Below, one piece after another: positions 12,542-21,365 of a DNA stretch of 64,000 nucleotides; within the stretch, counting starts at the first letter, position 1; the number at the start of each line of letters is the position of its first letter. Made by a program: the position numbers and the translations under genes. Where the stretch lies: NCBI RefSeq assembly GCF_030818895.1, contig NZ_JAUTBA010000001.1, positions 5,208,001 to 5,272,000 of the forward strand, given 5' to 3'. The stretch comes from Sphingobacterium zeae (lineage in GTDB: Bacteria > Bacteroidota > Bacteroidia > Sphingobacteriales > Sphingobacteriaceae). The notes under the pieces were generated by a model. That model made no database searches, was not told the DNA's origin, and was given only the letters and a program-made list of their open reading frames with translations.

Positions 12542-12991
12542 TTATTCGATCACAGCAACGACAGGTTGCCTGAATCTTGTTTTAACCGGTTTTCCCTTGA
12601 CCTGACCAGGCATCCATTGTGGCGACCGGCGCATAGCAGACAACACAGCCTTTGCAAACTCGGGGCTTACCTTATCGGGATTCTCGATTTCAATATTACA
12701 GATCGCTCCATCTTCACAAACAATAAATTTCAGCATTGCCGTCTGCCGAGATCCATATTTTGCATAGGCCACACTGTCCATTGCCCTGATTGTTCCCGAC
12801 AAATCCAGGTTATTTTGCAAAAATCTGGACCAGGCCACCACCCCGCCCTTAAAATAGGGAAAATCATCAACGTGCTGTGCAATACTGTCTGCAGGAATAT
12901 CCCGTTTAGCAATCACTTGTGCACTTGCGGAAGTACACAATACCATAAAAAGTAGAATTGAAAAAAAAGTCTTAAATCCCGTTAAATACAT
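12542..12991 (-). CDS. Exported TonB C-terminal-domain protein
   Basis: The 149-residue protein has a signal peptide (about residues 1-24, ending SASA-Q). The rest resembles the TonB C-terminal domain: MLKFIVCEDGAICNIEIENP is the early strand pair and PQWMPGQVKGKPVKTRFRQPV is the standard ending. It lacks the N-terminal anchor and Pro-rich linker of a true TonB. Bacteroidota carry many such small periplasmic TonB-like proteins of unknown role. It lies 47 bp upstream of the SUFU gene on the same strand, so the two may be cotranscribed. Confidence 0.8.
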   Translation of the reverse strand: MYLTGFKTFFSILLFMVLCTSASAQVIAKRDIPADSIAQHVDDFPYFKGGVVAWSRFLQNNLDLSGTIRAMDSVAYAKYGSRQTAMLKFIVCEDGAICNIEIENPDKVSPEFAKAVLSAMRRSPQWMPGQVKGKPVKTRFRQPVVAVIE

Positions 12992-13033
12992 AACCTATCC
13001 TATCCATAATCGTACCATTTAACGGTTGTATAA

Positions 13034-13064
13034 AATCATTTATTGCGTTAAGCAATAAATGATT
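13034..13064 (-). terminator. Hairpin at the end of the 13063-14046 gene
   Basis: A perfect 13-bp stem (13034-13046 with 13052-13064) with a 5-nt loop abuts the stop codon. The T-tail on the minus strand is short (TTTTATAC), so termination may be modest. Confidence 0.55.
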
Positions 13065-14046
13065 AATTCAGTGGCATATCAACTTGAGCAACAAAATCTC
13101 CGTTTTCATCAACAAGAAAACTGATCGGATGCTCTGGATTTTTAATAATCTCGAATAAAGTCAATCCCCAGGGTTTCCAAAAATTTTCCAAAACTTGGCC
13201 ATAAGTCTTATTTTGCCAATGATCAAAGATAGGTTTCATCGACATATCCGCTAATGGCATAGGTTCAACATAGACTTTTTGCGGGGTGTTTAGATAGGTA
13301 TAATCTGGCAAACGGTTAAATAAGTAGGCTGAATAAAAATAGCGTGCACACAATTCTTCAAACTGGATCGGGTGTAATGTTTTGCCCGCAATGACTTTGA
13401 GAATATCCTCGTGATAAATATTGTTTGTCGCATTATCTTGAAGACAGGCAACTACAGCAAAGTCCTTCATACGGATCGAGAAGATCAACGTATTAATTTC
13501 ATCACGATACATAAATGTATCAGGTGCATTCTCAACAGGTACAACAACCAATGAAAATGGGAATGTATTTTCAAACTCCATCGGTACAACCAGCGACTGC
13601 AACATCGCATGCAGATTTGTAAAACGCTGTGCAAGTGCCTGAGAGAAGTTCATATCTTCACCAGAAGCTTTTTGCTGCCGAATTCCCGCAAGAATTTCAT
13701 TAAAAACCACCCCATAGATGATTTTTGTCATCCATTGAAACAACAGTAGAGGTTCTAACTGTTTAACCGCTTTATATCCCTGCTCAAATGACTGCTCTAC
13801 CTCCTTTTCCATTTGCTCAATCGCCGCTGCCGCCGCCATGGAACACGGTAGTTTCAACGATTTGTAAGTAACCAGATTCTCATCCAGCATTTTAAAAGGT
13901 TTATCTTCCAATTGAAAAGATTTCATCATCCATACAGGAAACACCTGAATGGATTCTTCTTTCGACTGAAGCTTATTCCCTGTTAAAAAACAAATAGCTG
14001 AATCAAACTGAAATTGTTTGAATGGATTATACAAAGTTGTCGCCAT
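13063..14046 (-). CDS. Conserved hypothetical protein
   Basis: A 327-residue soluble protein with no signal peptide and no membrane segment. I start it at the ATG at 14046 (MATTLYNPFKQF); twelve further codons upstream are open but look unlike coding DNA. Near the N-terminus CFLTGNKL is followed by FPVWMMKSFQLEDKPFKMLDEN, and a short Ala-rich helix (MAAAAAIEQMEKEVEQSFEQG) comes at about residues 70-90. I do not recognise a catalytic motif. It is divergent from the GbsR operon, with no obvious functional link to its neighbours. Confidence 0.7.
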   Translation of the reverse strand: MATTLYNPFKQFQFDSAICFLTGNKLQSKEESIQVFPVWMMKSFQLEDKPFKMLDENLVTYKSLKLPCSMAAAAAIEQMEKEVEQSFEQGYKAVKQLEPLLLFQWMTKIIYGVVFNEILAGIRQQKASGEDMNFSQALAQRFTNLHAMLQSLVVPMEFENTFPFSLVVVPVENAPDTFMYRDEINTLIFSIRMKDFAVVACLQDNATNNIYHEDILKVIAGKTLHPIQFEELCARYFYSAYLFNRLPDYTYLNTPQKVYVEPMPLADMSMKPIFDHWQNKTYGQVLENFWKPWGLTLFEIIKNPEHPISFLVDENGDFVAQVDMPLN

Positions 14047-14150
14047 AATGCGGACAAAGTTAAAACAAATCGAAAAGTCCACAAGAAAAGCAAATTCTTA
14101 TTACGATAGGGTGACTTGCATCCTTAAACTTATTTTATTTTCAGAAATTA

Positions 14151-14180
14151 TTGAAAATTCAAAAACTTTAAATACCTTTG
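14151..14180 (+). promoter_or_regulatory. Promoter of the GbsR operon
   Basis: A -33 TTG (14151-14153), a 19-nt spacer and the -7 element TACCTTTG (14173-14180) give a good Bacteroidota promoter. The transcript would start near 14187, about 80 nt before the GbsR start codon. Confidence 0.6.
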
Positions 14181-14267
14181 ATATAGGCAATCACAAAAAG
14201 CATGGGAAAGCCAATCGGTTCAATAGTCCGATAAAAACAAATGAGGTATTGGCAAAATAAAAGCACG

Positions 14268-14774
14268 ATGGAATTACAAGAAGCAAAACAACAGTTCATA
14301 GACACCTGGGGCGCATTAGGTTCTGAATGGGGGATCAACAAATCTGTTGCTCAGGTTCATGCCCTACTCCTTTCCGCAAGCAATCCCATGTCTACAGATG
14401 AGATTATGGAAAAGTTGGTGATCTCCCGCGGGAATGCCAATATGAGTATCCGGCAATTGATCGATTATGGTATTGTCTACAAAAAACATATTGCTGGTGA
14501 TCGAAAGGAATATTTCGTCGCAGAGAAAGAGGTCTTAAAATGGGCGATGAAAATTGCAGTGATGCGTAAGCAGAAAGAGCTTGACCCCGTTATGGATATT
14601 CTTAAGGATATAAGCCGAAATACCGAGAAAGATCAGACGGCAGAGGGTAAGGAATTCCATAAAACGGTAAAGGACATCCAAAATCTGACGGATCAACTCG
14701 AAACTATTGCCAACAAGATTTTCAATACTAGCGGTGGAGATTTATTAATTAAATTGATCAAATTAATGATGTAG
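14268..14774 (+). CDS. GbsR/MarR family transcriptional regulator
   Basis: The 168-residue protein has a winged-helix DNA-binding domain with the GbsR-type core: GSEWGINKSVAQVHALLLSA, then MSTDEIMEKLVISRGNANMS as helix-turn-helix and the wing YGIVYKKHIAGDRKEYF. The C-terminal half is helical and probably dimerises. The ATG at 14268 is preferred; a frame start 27 nt upstream lacks family similarity. It heads an operon with two small membrane proteins and a TIGR01777 protein (gaps 4, 4 and 27 nt), so it probably autoregulates that set. The effector is unknown. Confidence 0.88.
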   Translation: MELQEAKQQFIDTWGALGSEWGINKSVAQVHALLLSASNPMSTDEIMEKLVISRGNANMSIRQLIDYGIVYKKHIAGDRKEYFVAEKEVLKWAMKIAVMRKQKELDPVMDILKDISRNTEKDQTAEGKEFHKTVKDIQNLTDQLETIANKIFNTSGGDLLIKLIKLMM

Positions 14775-14778
14775 CATC

Positions 14779-15141
14779 ATGAACTTCAATATTCTAGCCT
14801 ACGCAATCTACGGTCTGCTCACCTGTTATGTTATTCTTTGGGTCGGTCGGTTATTTCATAAAAATGGTCGGATTTTTATCCTATCACTTTTCCGCCAGGA
14901 GGTCAACTTGGCTGACACAACAAACAACTTATTGCTGCTGGGATATTATCTGTTCAACATTGGTTATGCAATCTTACAATTTAGTTATTGGCGGCAAATT
15001 GAATCATTTGATGAAATGATCAGCAGCATTGCCTTTAAAACAGGACGATTACTTTTTGTCCTTGTTGGGTTACATTACTTCAATATGCTCAGTATTTACT
15101 TTTTCGCAAAAAGAAAGAATTCATTAACCATTAAACATTAA
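14779..15141 (+). CDS. Small membrane protein, first of a paralogous pair
   Basis: A 120-residue protein with three predicted membrane helices (about residues 5-22, 48-68 and 88-110). The second contains TNNLLLLGYYLFNIGYAI and the third ends in HYFNMLSIYFFAKR. The product of the next gene has the same layout and motifs (TNNL-x-GFYLMNLGFAL and LFLNMFLFFRGKR), so the two arose by tandem duplication. Its function is unknown. It follows the GbsR gene by four bases and is surely cotranscribed with it. Confidence 0.8.
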   Translation: MNFNILAYAIYGLLTCYVILWVGRLFHKNGRIFILSLFRQEVNLADTTNNLLLLGYYLFNIGYAILQFSYWRQIESFDEMISSIAFKTGRLLFVLVGLHYFNMLSIYFFAKRKNSLTIKH

Positions 15142-15145
15142 TATC

Positions 15146-15526
15146 ATGGGAAATTTAACAGTTATCGGGTACTTTATTTACTTACCCATTGCAATAGGTT
15201 TAACCTATTATGTTGCCTACGTGCTCTTTAAAAACAGCCTTGTTTACATGAATGATATCTTTGCAGGTAGGCCGGAGGTAGCCCATGCGACCAACAACCT
15301 CTTTCGCATCGGATTCTATCTGATGAATTTGGGATTTGCGCTATATATCCTTGAAATCAGCCTGTACAAGCCGAGCGTTCAAGAACTCATTGAACGTCTG
15401 AGTTATAAAATCGGTGGATTTAGCATATATCTTGGCGTAATGCTCTTTCTTAATATGTTTCTCTTCTTTAGGGGCAAACGAATTGCTAAACAAAGAAGAG
15501 CAATGGATACTACTTACGATAGTTAA
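15146..15526 (+). CDS. Small membrane protein, second of a paralogous pair
   Basis: A 126-residue protein with three predicted membrane helices and a basic, charged C-terminus. Shared positions with the preceding paralogue are the ATNNL-x-x-x-G(Y/F)YL motif at the start of helix 2, a short loop with E-L/M-I-x-x-(L/I)-x-(Y/F)-K-x-G, and the FLNM/YFNM motif in helix 3. Two related subunits made side by side suggest a hetero-oligomeric membrane complex, but there is no known family to name. The gap to the previous gene is 4 nt. Confidence 0.8.
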   Translation: MGNLTVIGYFIYLPIAIGLTYYVAYVLFKNSLVYMNDIFAGRPEVAHATNNLFRIGFYLMNLGFALYILEISLYKPSVQELIERLSYKIGGFSIYLGVMLFLNMFLFFRGKRIAKQRRAMDTTYDS

Positions 15527-15553
15527 TCTGAAAGCTTCTCAAATAGAAATACC

Positions 15554-16444
15554 ATGGATAAAATAGTCATTGCTGGAGGGACAGGTTTTGTTGGACAATA
15601 TCTTTCCAAGAGATTTCAAACTTTAGGTTTTCAAGTTGTCGTGATTGGGCGTCGACGGGGCACTATTCAATGGACTGATCATTCCAGCATTTCTGAGGCG
15701 CTGGAAAATGCGGCCATCCTAATCAATCTAGCTGGAAAAACTGTCAACTGTCGATATACTGAAAAAAATAAAGCCGAAATATTTTCTTCGAGAACAGATA
15801 CGACATCGATTCTCGGTGAACTAGTAGCAGGCTGTACCAATCCACCACAATTGTGGCTCAACTCTAGTACGGCGACCATTTATCGGCACGCCGAAGATCG
15901 TCCAATGACCGAAAGTTCGGGGGAGATCGGAACAGGTTTTTCCGTTGATGTTGCAACACTATGGGAAAAGACTTTTTTCGACTTCAAATTGGAAAAGACA
16001 AGACAGGTGGCACTTCGGATGGCGATTGTTTTGGGCTCGAATGGTGGTGTTATCCTGCCTTTTAAAAATCTTGTCCGTGCTGGACTAGGGGGTATACAGG
16101 GTAATGGCCGGCAATATTTTAGCTGGATCCATATCGAAGATCTTTTTCAGATCATCCAGTTCTTACGATGCCATGACGACATTAGTGGCGTCATCAATTG
16201 TGCGGCTCCCCACCCGATAATGAATAAGACTTTTATGGCGACTTTTCGACAAGTAATGAACCGTAACATTGGTCTACCATCTCCCAAATGGCTACTGGAA
16301 ATAGGCGCTGCTTTAATTGGTACGGAGACAGAGCTGCTTTTAAAAAGCCGTTGGGTATTACCTGAAAAGTTGGAGAATAGTGGATTTACATTTAGGTTTC
16401 CAACGATATCAAGTGCTTTACAGGATATTCTACAGCGGGGGTAA
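15554..16444 (+). CDS. TIGR01777 family NAD(P)-dependent epimerase-like protein
   Basis: The 296-residue protein is an atypical short-chain dehydrogenase. The N-terminal dinucleotide loop is GGTGFVGQYL (residues 8-17), NLAGKTVNCRYTEKNKAEI is the TIGR01777 signature, and NSSTATIYRHAEDRPMTE lies where the usual active site sits. The C-terminal DUF1731 segment (PSPKWLLEIGAALIGTETE) is present. Family members such as E. coli YfcH have no established substrate. It is the last gene of the GbsR operon and is convergent with topB. Confidence 0.9.
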   Translation: MDKIVIAGGTGFVGQYLSKRFQTLGFQVVVIGRRRGTIQWTDHSSISEALENAAILINLAGKTVNCRYTEKNKAEIFSSRTDTTSILGELVAGCTNPPQLWLNSSTATIYRHAEDRPMTESSGEIGTGFSVDVATLWEKTFFDFKLEKTRQVALRMAIVLGSNGGVILPFKNLVRAGLGGIQGNGRQYFSWIHIEDLFQIIQFLRCHDDISGVINCAAPHPIMNKTFMATFRQVMNRNIGLPSPKWLLEIGAALIGTETELLLKSRWVLPEKLENSGFTFRFPTISSALQDILQRG

Positions 16445-16476
16445 AAATTGAAAAGATAAACGTGGGGTAAACCAAT

Positions 16477-18588
16477 TTATCCCACGTTAACCTTAAAATT
16501 TTCAAATACAAGCGGCGCAGTAACAATAGCACCCTCGTTATTTTTCACCCCTTTAAACTCGGAGGTTTTTCCTTTCTCCAACAGGTTCTTCATCTCTTTT
16601 TCGTCGAGAAAGATACCATTCAATGTCCGCCAGATCTTAAAATCACATCCACGGGCATAATGGTCGCATTGGGCTACTTTATCGTAGAGCAAAATTAATC
16701 CCTGCTCACATTTCGGACATTTTATCTTTCCTTTTTGTTGAGGTTTAACTTCCTCTTGCGCGAGAGAAATCCGCAGCGTCAACAGTTCTTTTGTAATTTT
16801 GGCCGTATAGTCCTTAATATGTTTCATAAAAACATCATAGGACACTTTATTGGCTCGCATTTCCTCCAGCTTCTGCTCCCATTTACCGGTCAAGGTTACC
16901 TTGGCAATGGAACGATCTTTTACAAGATTGTATACCGCAAGTCCTTTTTCCGTTGGGATCAGTTTTTTCTTGTCGCGCTTAATATAATCCCGCTGGAAAA
17001 GTGTTTCGATAGTTGCGGCTCGTGTAGCAGGTGTACCAAGTCCACAGTCCTTCATAGCCTGCCGCATTTCATCGTCTTCAATTTCCTTTCCCGAAGTTTC
17101 CATGGCCTTCAATAAGGAGGCTTCGGTATGTATGGGTCTTGCTTTGGTAAAACGTTCGGCAAGTTCGAGGGTCAGAATCTGCAATAATTCCTCGGCTAAC
17201 AGCTTCGGTAACTGCGCATTCTCATTATCCTGATCGTCATTGTTTTTATCTTCATCGGGCGCTTCGATCTGCTCCGCGGAAAGACGCCAGCCGTATTGCT
17301 TGATTACAGTACCTTTGGCGATAAGTTCAACCCCCTGCGCATCAATTGTCACGGTGGTAATATCTTTTATACATACTTCCGAGAAACTTTCCACCATGCG
17401 CTTGGCGATCATATTGTAAACATTCTGTTGCTCTTTGAGCATGGGACCCGGCTTTTCATCCGTCACCAATAGGGCGTGGTGATCGGTTACCTTTTTGTCA
17501 TCGACAGAACGTTTGTTCAATTTTGCACCGATCAGATTTTTTGCGATCGATGCGATGGATTCATCTGCGGTATCCGACAAATGTTGAAAAAGTGCGCCAA
17601 TTTCTTCAAAAACATCCTCACCGATGTAACGGGAACCCGTACGCGGATAAGTGATGACCTTCTTTTCGTAAAGTGTTTGCGCAATACTCAGTGTCTGATC
17701 GGCCGAATAACCATACTTCTTATTTGCATCCTGTTGCAGCGATGTCAAATCAAATAGCAAGGGCGGTTGCTCTTTTGTTTCTTTGGCTTCCACCTTTGCC
17801 ACGCGGGCATTGGAACCAACGGTCAATCGCGCAATGGTTTGCTCGGCGACATCCTTTTTATCGATCTTATTGGAGGTTGCCTTAAAACTGATATTATCTT
17901 TTTCAAAACCGGCCTGAATTTTATAGAATGCCTGGGGTTTAAAGTCTTTATTTTCCAGATAGCGCGAACAGATCATGGCCAAGGTTGGCGTCTGAACGCG
18001 GCCCAAAGAAAGTAATCCTTTATTCCCGGCCGCCAAGGTGATGGCCTGCGTCGCATTGATACCGATTAGCCAGTCCGATTCCGAACGTGAACGGGCAGAC
18101 ATGTACAGGCTATCGTATTCCGTACCTGCTTTCAAATTGGCAAACCCCTCTTTAATGGCTTTATCCGTTTGGCTTGAAATCCACAAACGCTTAAACGGCA
18201 CTTTAGAACCCAAAAAATAGTATATATTACGAAAGATCAATTCCCCTTCCCGTCCAGCATCGGTAGCCACAATGATTTCTTCGGCCTGTTCTAAAAGGGA
18301 TTTTATGGTATTAAGCTGCTTCACTGCCCCAGTATCGTCCATCTGCTTTCCATCACGCTTCACTTTCTTTGACTCCAGCTTAAATGTTGGTGGAATGATC
18401 GGCAAGTTTGAAATTGTCCACGAATTGTATCCGTAAGCCTGTGGCGTACAGAGTTGAACCAAATGACCAAAAGCATACGTAAAAGCATAGCCATTGCCGG
18501 CGATATAACCGTCTTTGACTTCCTTCGCCCCCATCACTCGAGCTAGATCACGCGCCACAGAGGGCTTTTCAGCAATTACAACCTTCAT
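16477..18588 (-). CDS. topB: DNA topoisomerase III
   Basis: A 703-residue type IA topoisomerase that passes single strands to relax and decatenate DNA. The TOPRIM domain holds the acidic Glu in EKPSVARDLARVMG (E7) and DAGREGELI (110-118). The catalytic Tyr is Y314 in VITYPRTGSRYI. A short acidic insert (DEDKNNDDQDNEN) sits in the middle. The C-terminus has one zinc-ribbon (CPKCEQGLILL to CDHYARGCDF). It may be transcribed from the same region as dgt, whose stop lies only 29 bp upstream of the topB start. Confidence 0.95.
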   Translation of the reverse strand: MKVVIAEKPSVARDLARVMGAKEVKDGYIAGNGYAFTYAFGHLVQLCTPQAYGYNSWTISNLPIIPPTFKLESKKVKRDGKQMDDTGAVKQLNTIKSLLEQAEEIIVATDAGREGELIFRNIYYFLGSKVPFKRLWISSQTDKAIKEGFANLKAGTEYDSLYMSARSRSESDWLIGINATQAITLAAGNKGLLSLGRVQTPTLAMICSRYLENKDFKPQAFYKIQAGFEKDNISFKATSNKIDKKDVAEQTIARLTVGSNARVAKVEAKETKEQPPLLFDLTSLQQDANKKYGYSADQTLSIAQTLYEKKVITYPRTGSRYIGEDVFEEIGALFQHLSDTADESIASIAKNLIGAKLNKRSVDDKKVTDHHALLVTDEKPGPMLKEQQNVYNMIAKRMVESFSEVCIKDITTVTIDAQGVELIAKGTVIKQYGWRLSAEQIEAPDEDKNNDDQDNENAQLPKLLAEELLQILTLELAERFTKARPIHTEASLLKAMETSGKEIEDDEMRQAMKDCGLGTPATRAATIETLFQRDYIKRDKKKLIPTEKGLAVYNLVKDRSIAKVTLTGKWEQKLEEMRANKVSYDVFMKHIKDYTAKITKELLTLRISLAQEEVKPQQKGKIKCPKCEQGLILLYDKVAQCDHYARGCDFKIWRTLNGIFLDEKEMKNLLEKGKTSEFKGVKNNEGAIVTAPLVFENFKVNVG

Positions 18589-18617
18589 TTTAGCTATGAG
18601 ATATTAGATGTTAGATG

Positions 18618-19976
18618 TTAGTCGATCGAAGGTATCGTTATTCCTTTGATCTTACGATATAGCTCTATCGCATAAACGTCGGTCATGCCTGAGACAAAAT
18701 CTAATACGCAACGAATCTTCGAATACGAATCTTGTTTTTCAGTATAAAATTGTTCAGGAATTAAAGCGACAAGTTTCTTATCGTAATTATTCTTGTTCTT
18801 CTTCAGGTACGCTGGAACAAATTCTTTTAAAAGTGCATCCATCACCCGATAGCCAGCAATCTCAATCTGTACAACCGTGGGTGCATTATAGATTTTTGCA
18901 ATGGAAATCTTCGAGATTTTTTTCATCTGTGCAACAATCTCTTCATCAAGTGCATCCATCAGCGCCGATCCGAATGTTCCGGACAAGAATTTATCCTGTT
19001 CACGTACAAAGACATCAACACATCCTTTAATCAAGGTATTGATCGCTTTGGCCCGCAACAATGCTACCCGGCTCGGCGTATCCAGCAGACCGTCAAGTCT
19101 GTCGCGAAGATTCTCTTTGCCACATAGCGGCAATAGCAACTCTTCCACTTCTTGATAGGATAAAATTTTCAGATGATGAGCATCTTCCAAGTCTATAATG
19201 TTATAACAGATATCATCTGCAGCCTCCACCAGATATACCAACGGATGTCTCAGATAGCCTTTTGGATTAGAAGGATCTTTTAATAAGCCCAGTTCATCGG
19301 CGATTTTTTCGAATGCTTTTTGCTCTTCTGTAAAAAAGCCATACTTCTTGCGGTGATGACTTTTCCTAAGATGGCCATCAATGGCTAAACATGGATATTT
19401 CACGATGGACGCCAAGGAAGTATATGTCAATGCAAATCCTTTGGGATCTTTTCCCTGAAAAGCATGTGTCAGGATACGTAAGGCATTTGCATTTCCTTCA
19501 AAATGGGTTAAATCGGCCCATTCCTCAGCCGTAACCTGTTCTTGGTATTTACGCCCTTCTCCGTCTGTGAAGTAAGTCGATATGGCGGACTCACCCGAGT
19601 GGCCAAAGGCAGGATTACCCAAGTCATGTGAAAGGCATGCTGCAGAAATAATATTGCCGACTTCCTGAAGAAACGGATAATCCGCATCAAGATTGGGGTT
19701 TTCCTCTTTCAACTTTGCATAAAACATACGCCCCAAAGAGCGCCCAACACTGGCTACTTCCAAACTATGGGTCAATCTATTGTGAACGAATACAGCACCA
19801 GGTAGCGGAAAAACCTGTGTTTTATTCTGTAATCTTCGAAATGGGGAAGAAAAGATCAAACGATCATAATCCCGTTGAAACTCCGATCGCGCTACGAGAT
19901 AGCTATCTACGCTCCGATCTTCGTAACCCCAGCGCTTTGCGGAGAGCAAATCTTTCCAATTCATTTTTTCAGACAT
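18618..19976 (-). CDS. dgt: Deoxyguanosinetriphosphate triphosphohydrolase
   Basis: A 452-residue HD-domain enzyme that cleaves dGTP, or dNTPs in general, to the nucleoside and triphosphate. Metal-binding residues lie in RLTHSLEVASVGRSLG and in the HD motif CLSHDLGNPAFGHSGE. FRRLQNKTQVFPL near residue 45 is the conserved N-terminal motif, and EAADDICYNIIDLEDAH the later Asp motif. The length matches the family. It lies directly upstream of topB, suggesting a small DNA-metabolism operon. Confidence 0.93.
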   Translation of the reverse strand: MSEKMNWKDLLSAKRWGYEDRSVDSYLVARSEFQRDYDRLIFSSPFRRLQNKTQVFPLPGAVFVHNRLTHSLEVASVGRSLGRMFYAKLKEENPNLDADYPFLQEVGNIISAACLSHDLGNPAFGHSGESAISTYFTDGEGRKYQEQVTAEEWADLTHFEGNANALRILTHAFQGKDPKGFALTYTSLASIVKYPCLAIDGHLRKSHHRKKYGFFTEEQKAFEKIADELGLLKDPSNPKGYLRHPLVYLVEAADDICYNIIDLEDAHHLKILSYQEVEELLLPLCGKENLRDRLDGLLDTPSRVALLRAKAINTLIKGCVDVFVREQDKFLSGTFGSALMDALDEEIVAQMKKISKISIAKIYNAPTVVQIEIAGYRVMDALLKEFVPAYLKKNKNNYDKKLVALIPEQFYTEKQDSYSKIRCVLDFVSGMTDVYAIELYRKIKGITIPSID

Positions 19977-20222
19977 AGCGCAAACTTAGATAAATTTGCC
20001 CTTAAATACAATTATAATCCTCGGGGCACTCGCCCAAAATTGCCTTAAACATCGTTGGTTCACATTGACTGCTTACTTCATTCTTTCCTTTATTAAACTG
20101 CGATTTTTCTAGCAGAATCCTGGGTTGAATAATAACAGGTTTTAAAAAGGCCCCCGGTCAAAATCGTTTTTATACTGGTTATATTCTGTATCTTTATGCT
20201 ACAATAGCAATAGAGATCAATC

Positions 20223-21281
20223 ATGACAAAATATCAAACACTTATTCCAAAACATTTTGAAGGTACAATCGACGGCAAAAACACGCATTTGCTCTTATTA
20301 AAAAATGAAGGGGGCATGCAAGTCCTCTTAACTGACTACGGTGCACGTATTGTCAGTATTTTGGTTCCTGACAACAAAGGAAATTTGGTAGACGTTGCAC
20401 TGGGTTTTGATTCTATTCAGGCCTATCTCGATTCTGACGAGAAATACCATGGCTGTACTGCAGGGCGTTTCGCAAATCGCATTGCAGATGGTAAATTTGA
20501 ACTCAACGGAAAACAGTATACACTTCCTCAAAACAATGGCAATAATTGTCTTCATGGCGGTATATCGGGTTTTCATGACAAGGTTTGGGATAGAAGAGTT
20601 ACCTACCAATCGCACGTCGAATTTTATTATGTTTCTCCAGATGGTGAGGAAGGTTTTCCTGGGAACGTAAAAGTGATGGTTTCCTATACCTTATCTCGAA
20701 ATAATGAGATCATTATTAAATATCATGCGCAATCGGATGCTGATACACATGTCAACTTAACTAATCATACATACTTCAATCTGGATGGGGAAGGTAGTGG
20801 TGACGTATTGCAGCAGATCCTTCAGATCAATTCAGATGAAGTTTTATTTGTAGACGAGAATCAGATACCGAATGCAATAGTACCTGTGGAGGGCACTGCC
20901 TTCGACTTTCGCACACCCAAACCTATTGTGCAAGATATTACTGCTAATAACGAACAATTGATTGCTGCCAAAGGCTATGACCATTGTTATGTCAACAACC
21001 AGCCTATTTCGCAGCCTTGTGCAACAGTTTATTCTAAAAACACGGGCATTCAGCTGGATGTCTTTACAACGGAGCCGGGCGTACAACTCTATACAGGAAA
21101 CTGGATGACGGGAAATGATTTTGGCAAAAGAGGTTACAAGTATCTTCCTTATGCCGGATTCTGTCTGGAAACGCAGCATTTTCCGGATACACCCAATCAA
21201 GCGGAATTTCCTTCAACTTTGTTAAAAGCAGGCGAATCATTCGACTCCGAGACACATTTTAAGTTCTCCATAAAAAAATAA
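20223..21281 (+). CDS. galM: Aldose 1-epimerase (galactose mutarotase)
   Basis: A 352-residue enzyme that interconverts alpha and beta anomers of galactose and glucose before they enter the Leloir pathway. Conserved substrate-binding pieces are GRFANRIADGKF (about residues 81-92), NNGNNCLHGG (His), VNLTNHTYFNL (catalytic His) and, near the C-terminus, CLETQHFPDTPNQ with the catalytic Glu. No signal peptide is seen, so it is cytoplasmic. No other galactose gene is adjacent. Confidence 0.94.
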   Translation: MTKYQTLIPKHFEGTIDGKNTHLLLLKNEGGMQVLLTDYGARIVSILVPDNKGNLVDVALGFDSIQAYLDSDEKYHGCTAGRFANRIADGKFELNGKQYTLPQNNGNNCLHGGISGFHDKVWDRRVTYQSHVEFYYVSPDGEEGFPGNVKVMVSYTLSRNNEIIIKYHAQSDADTHVNLTNHTYFNLDGEGSGDVLQQILQINSDEVLFVDENQIPNAIVPVEGTAFDFRTPKPIVQDITANNEQLIAAKGYDHCYVNNQPISQPCATVYSKNTGIQLDVFTTEPGVQLYTGNWMTGNDFGKRGYKYLPYAGFCLETQHFPDTPNQAEFPSTLLKAGESFDSETHFKFSIKK

Positions 21282-21282
21282 G

Positions 21283-21328
21283 AACATAAAACGGCCGATA
21301 AGCACATGCTTACCGACCGTTTTATGTT
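21283..21328. terminator. Bidirectional terminator between galM and argH
   Basis: AACATAAAACGG (21283-21294) pairs perfectly with CCGTTTTATGTT (21317-21328), and the stem continues inward with two mismatches. It lies between two convergent genes and can serve both. Confidence 0.65.
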
Positions 21329-21365
21329 GATGTGCTGTTTCCTCTGTAGGGCTACAGCATATTTT

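Noticed and set aside
16459..16488. AACGTGGG / CCCACGTT hairpin at the topB end
   Set aside because: It overlaps the last topB codons and has no T-run, so I do not call it a terminator.
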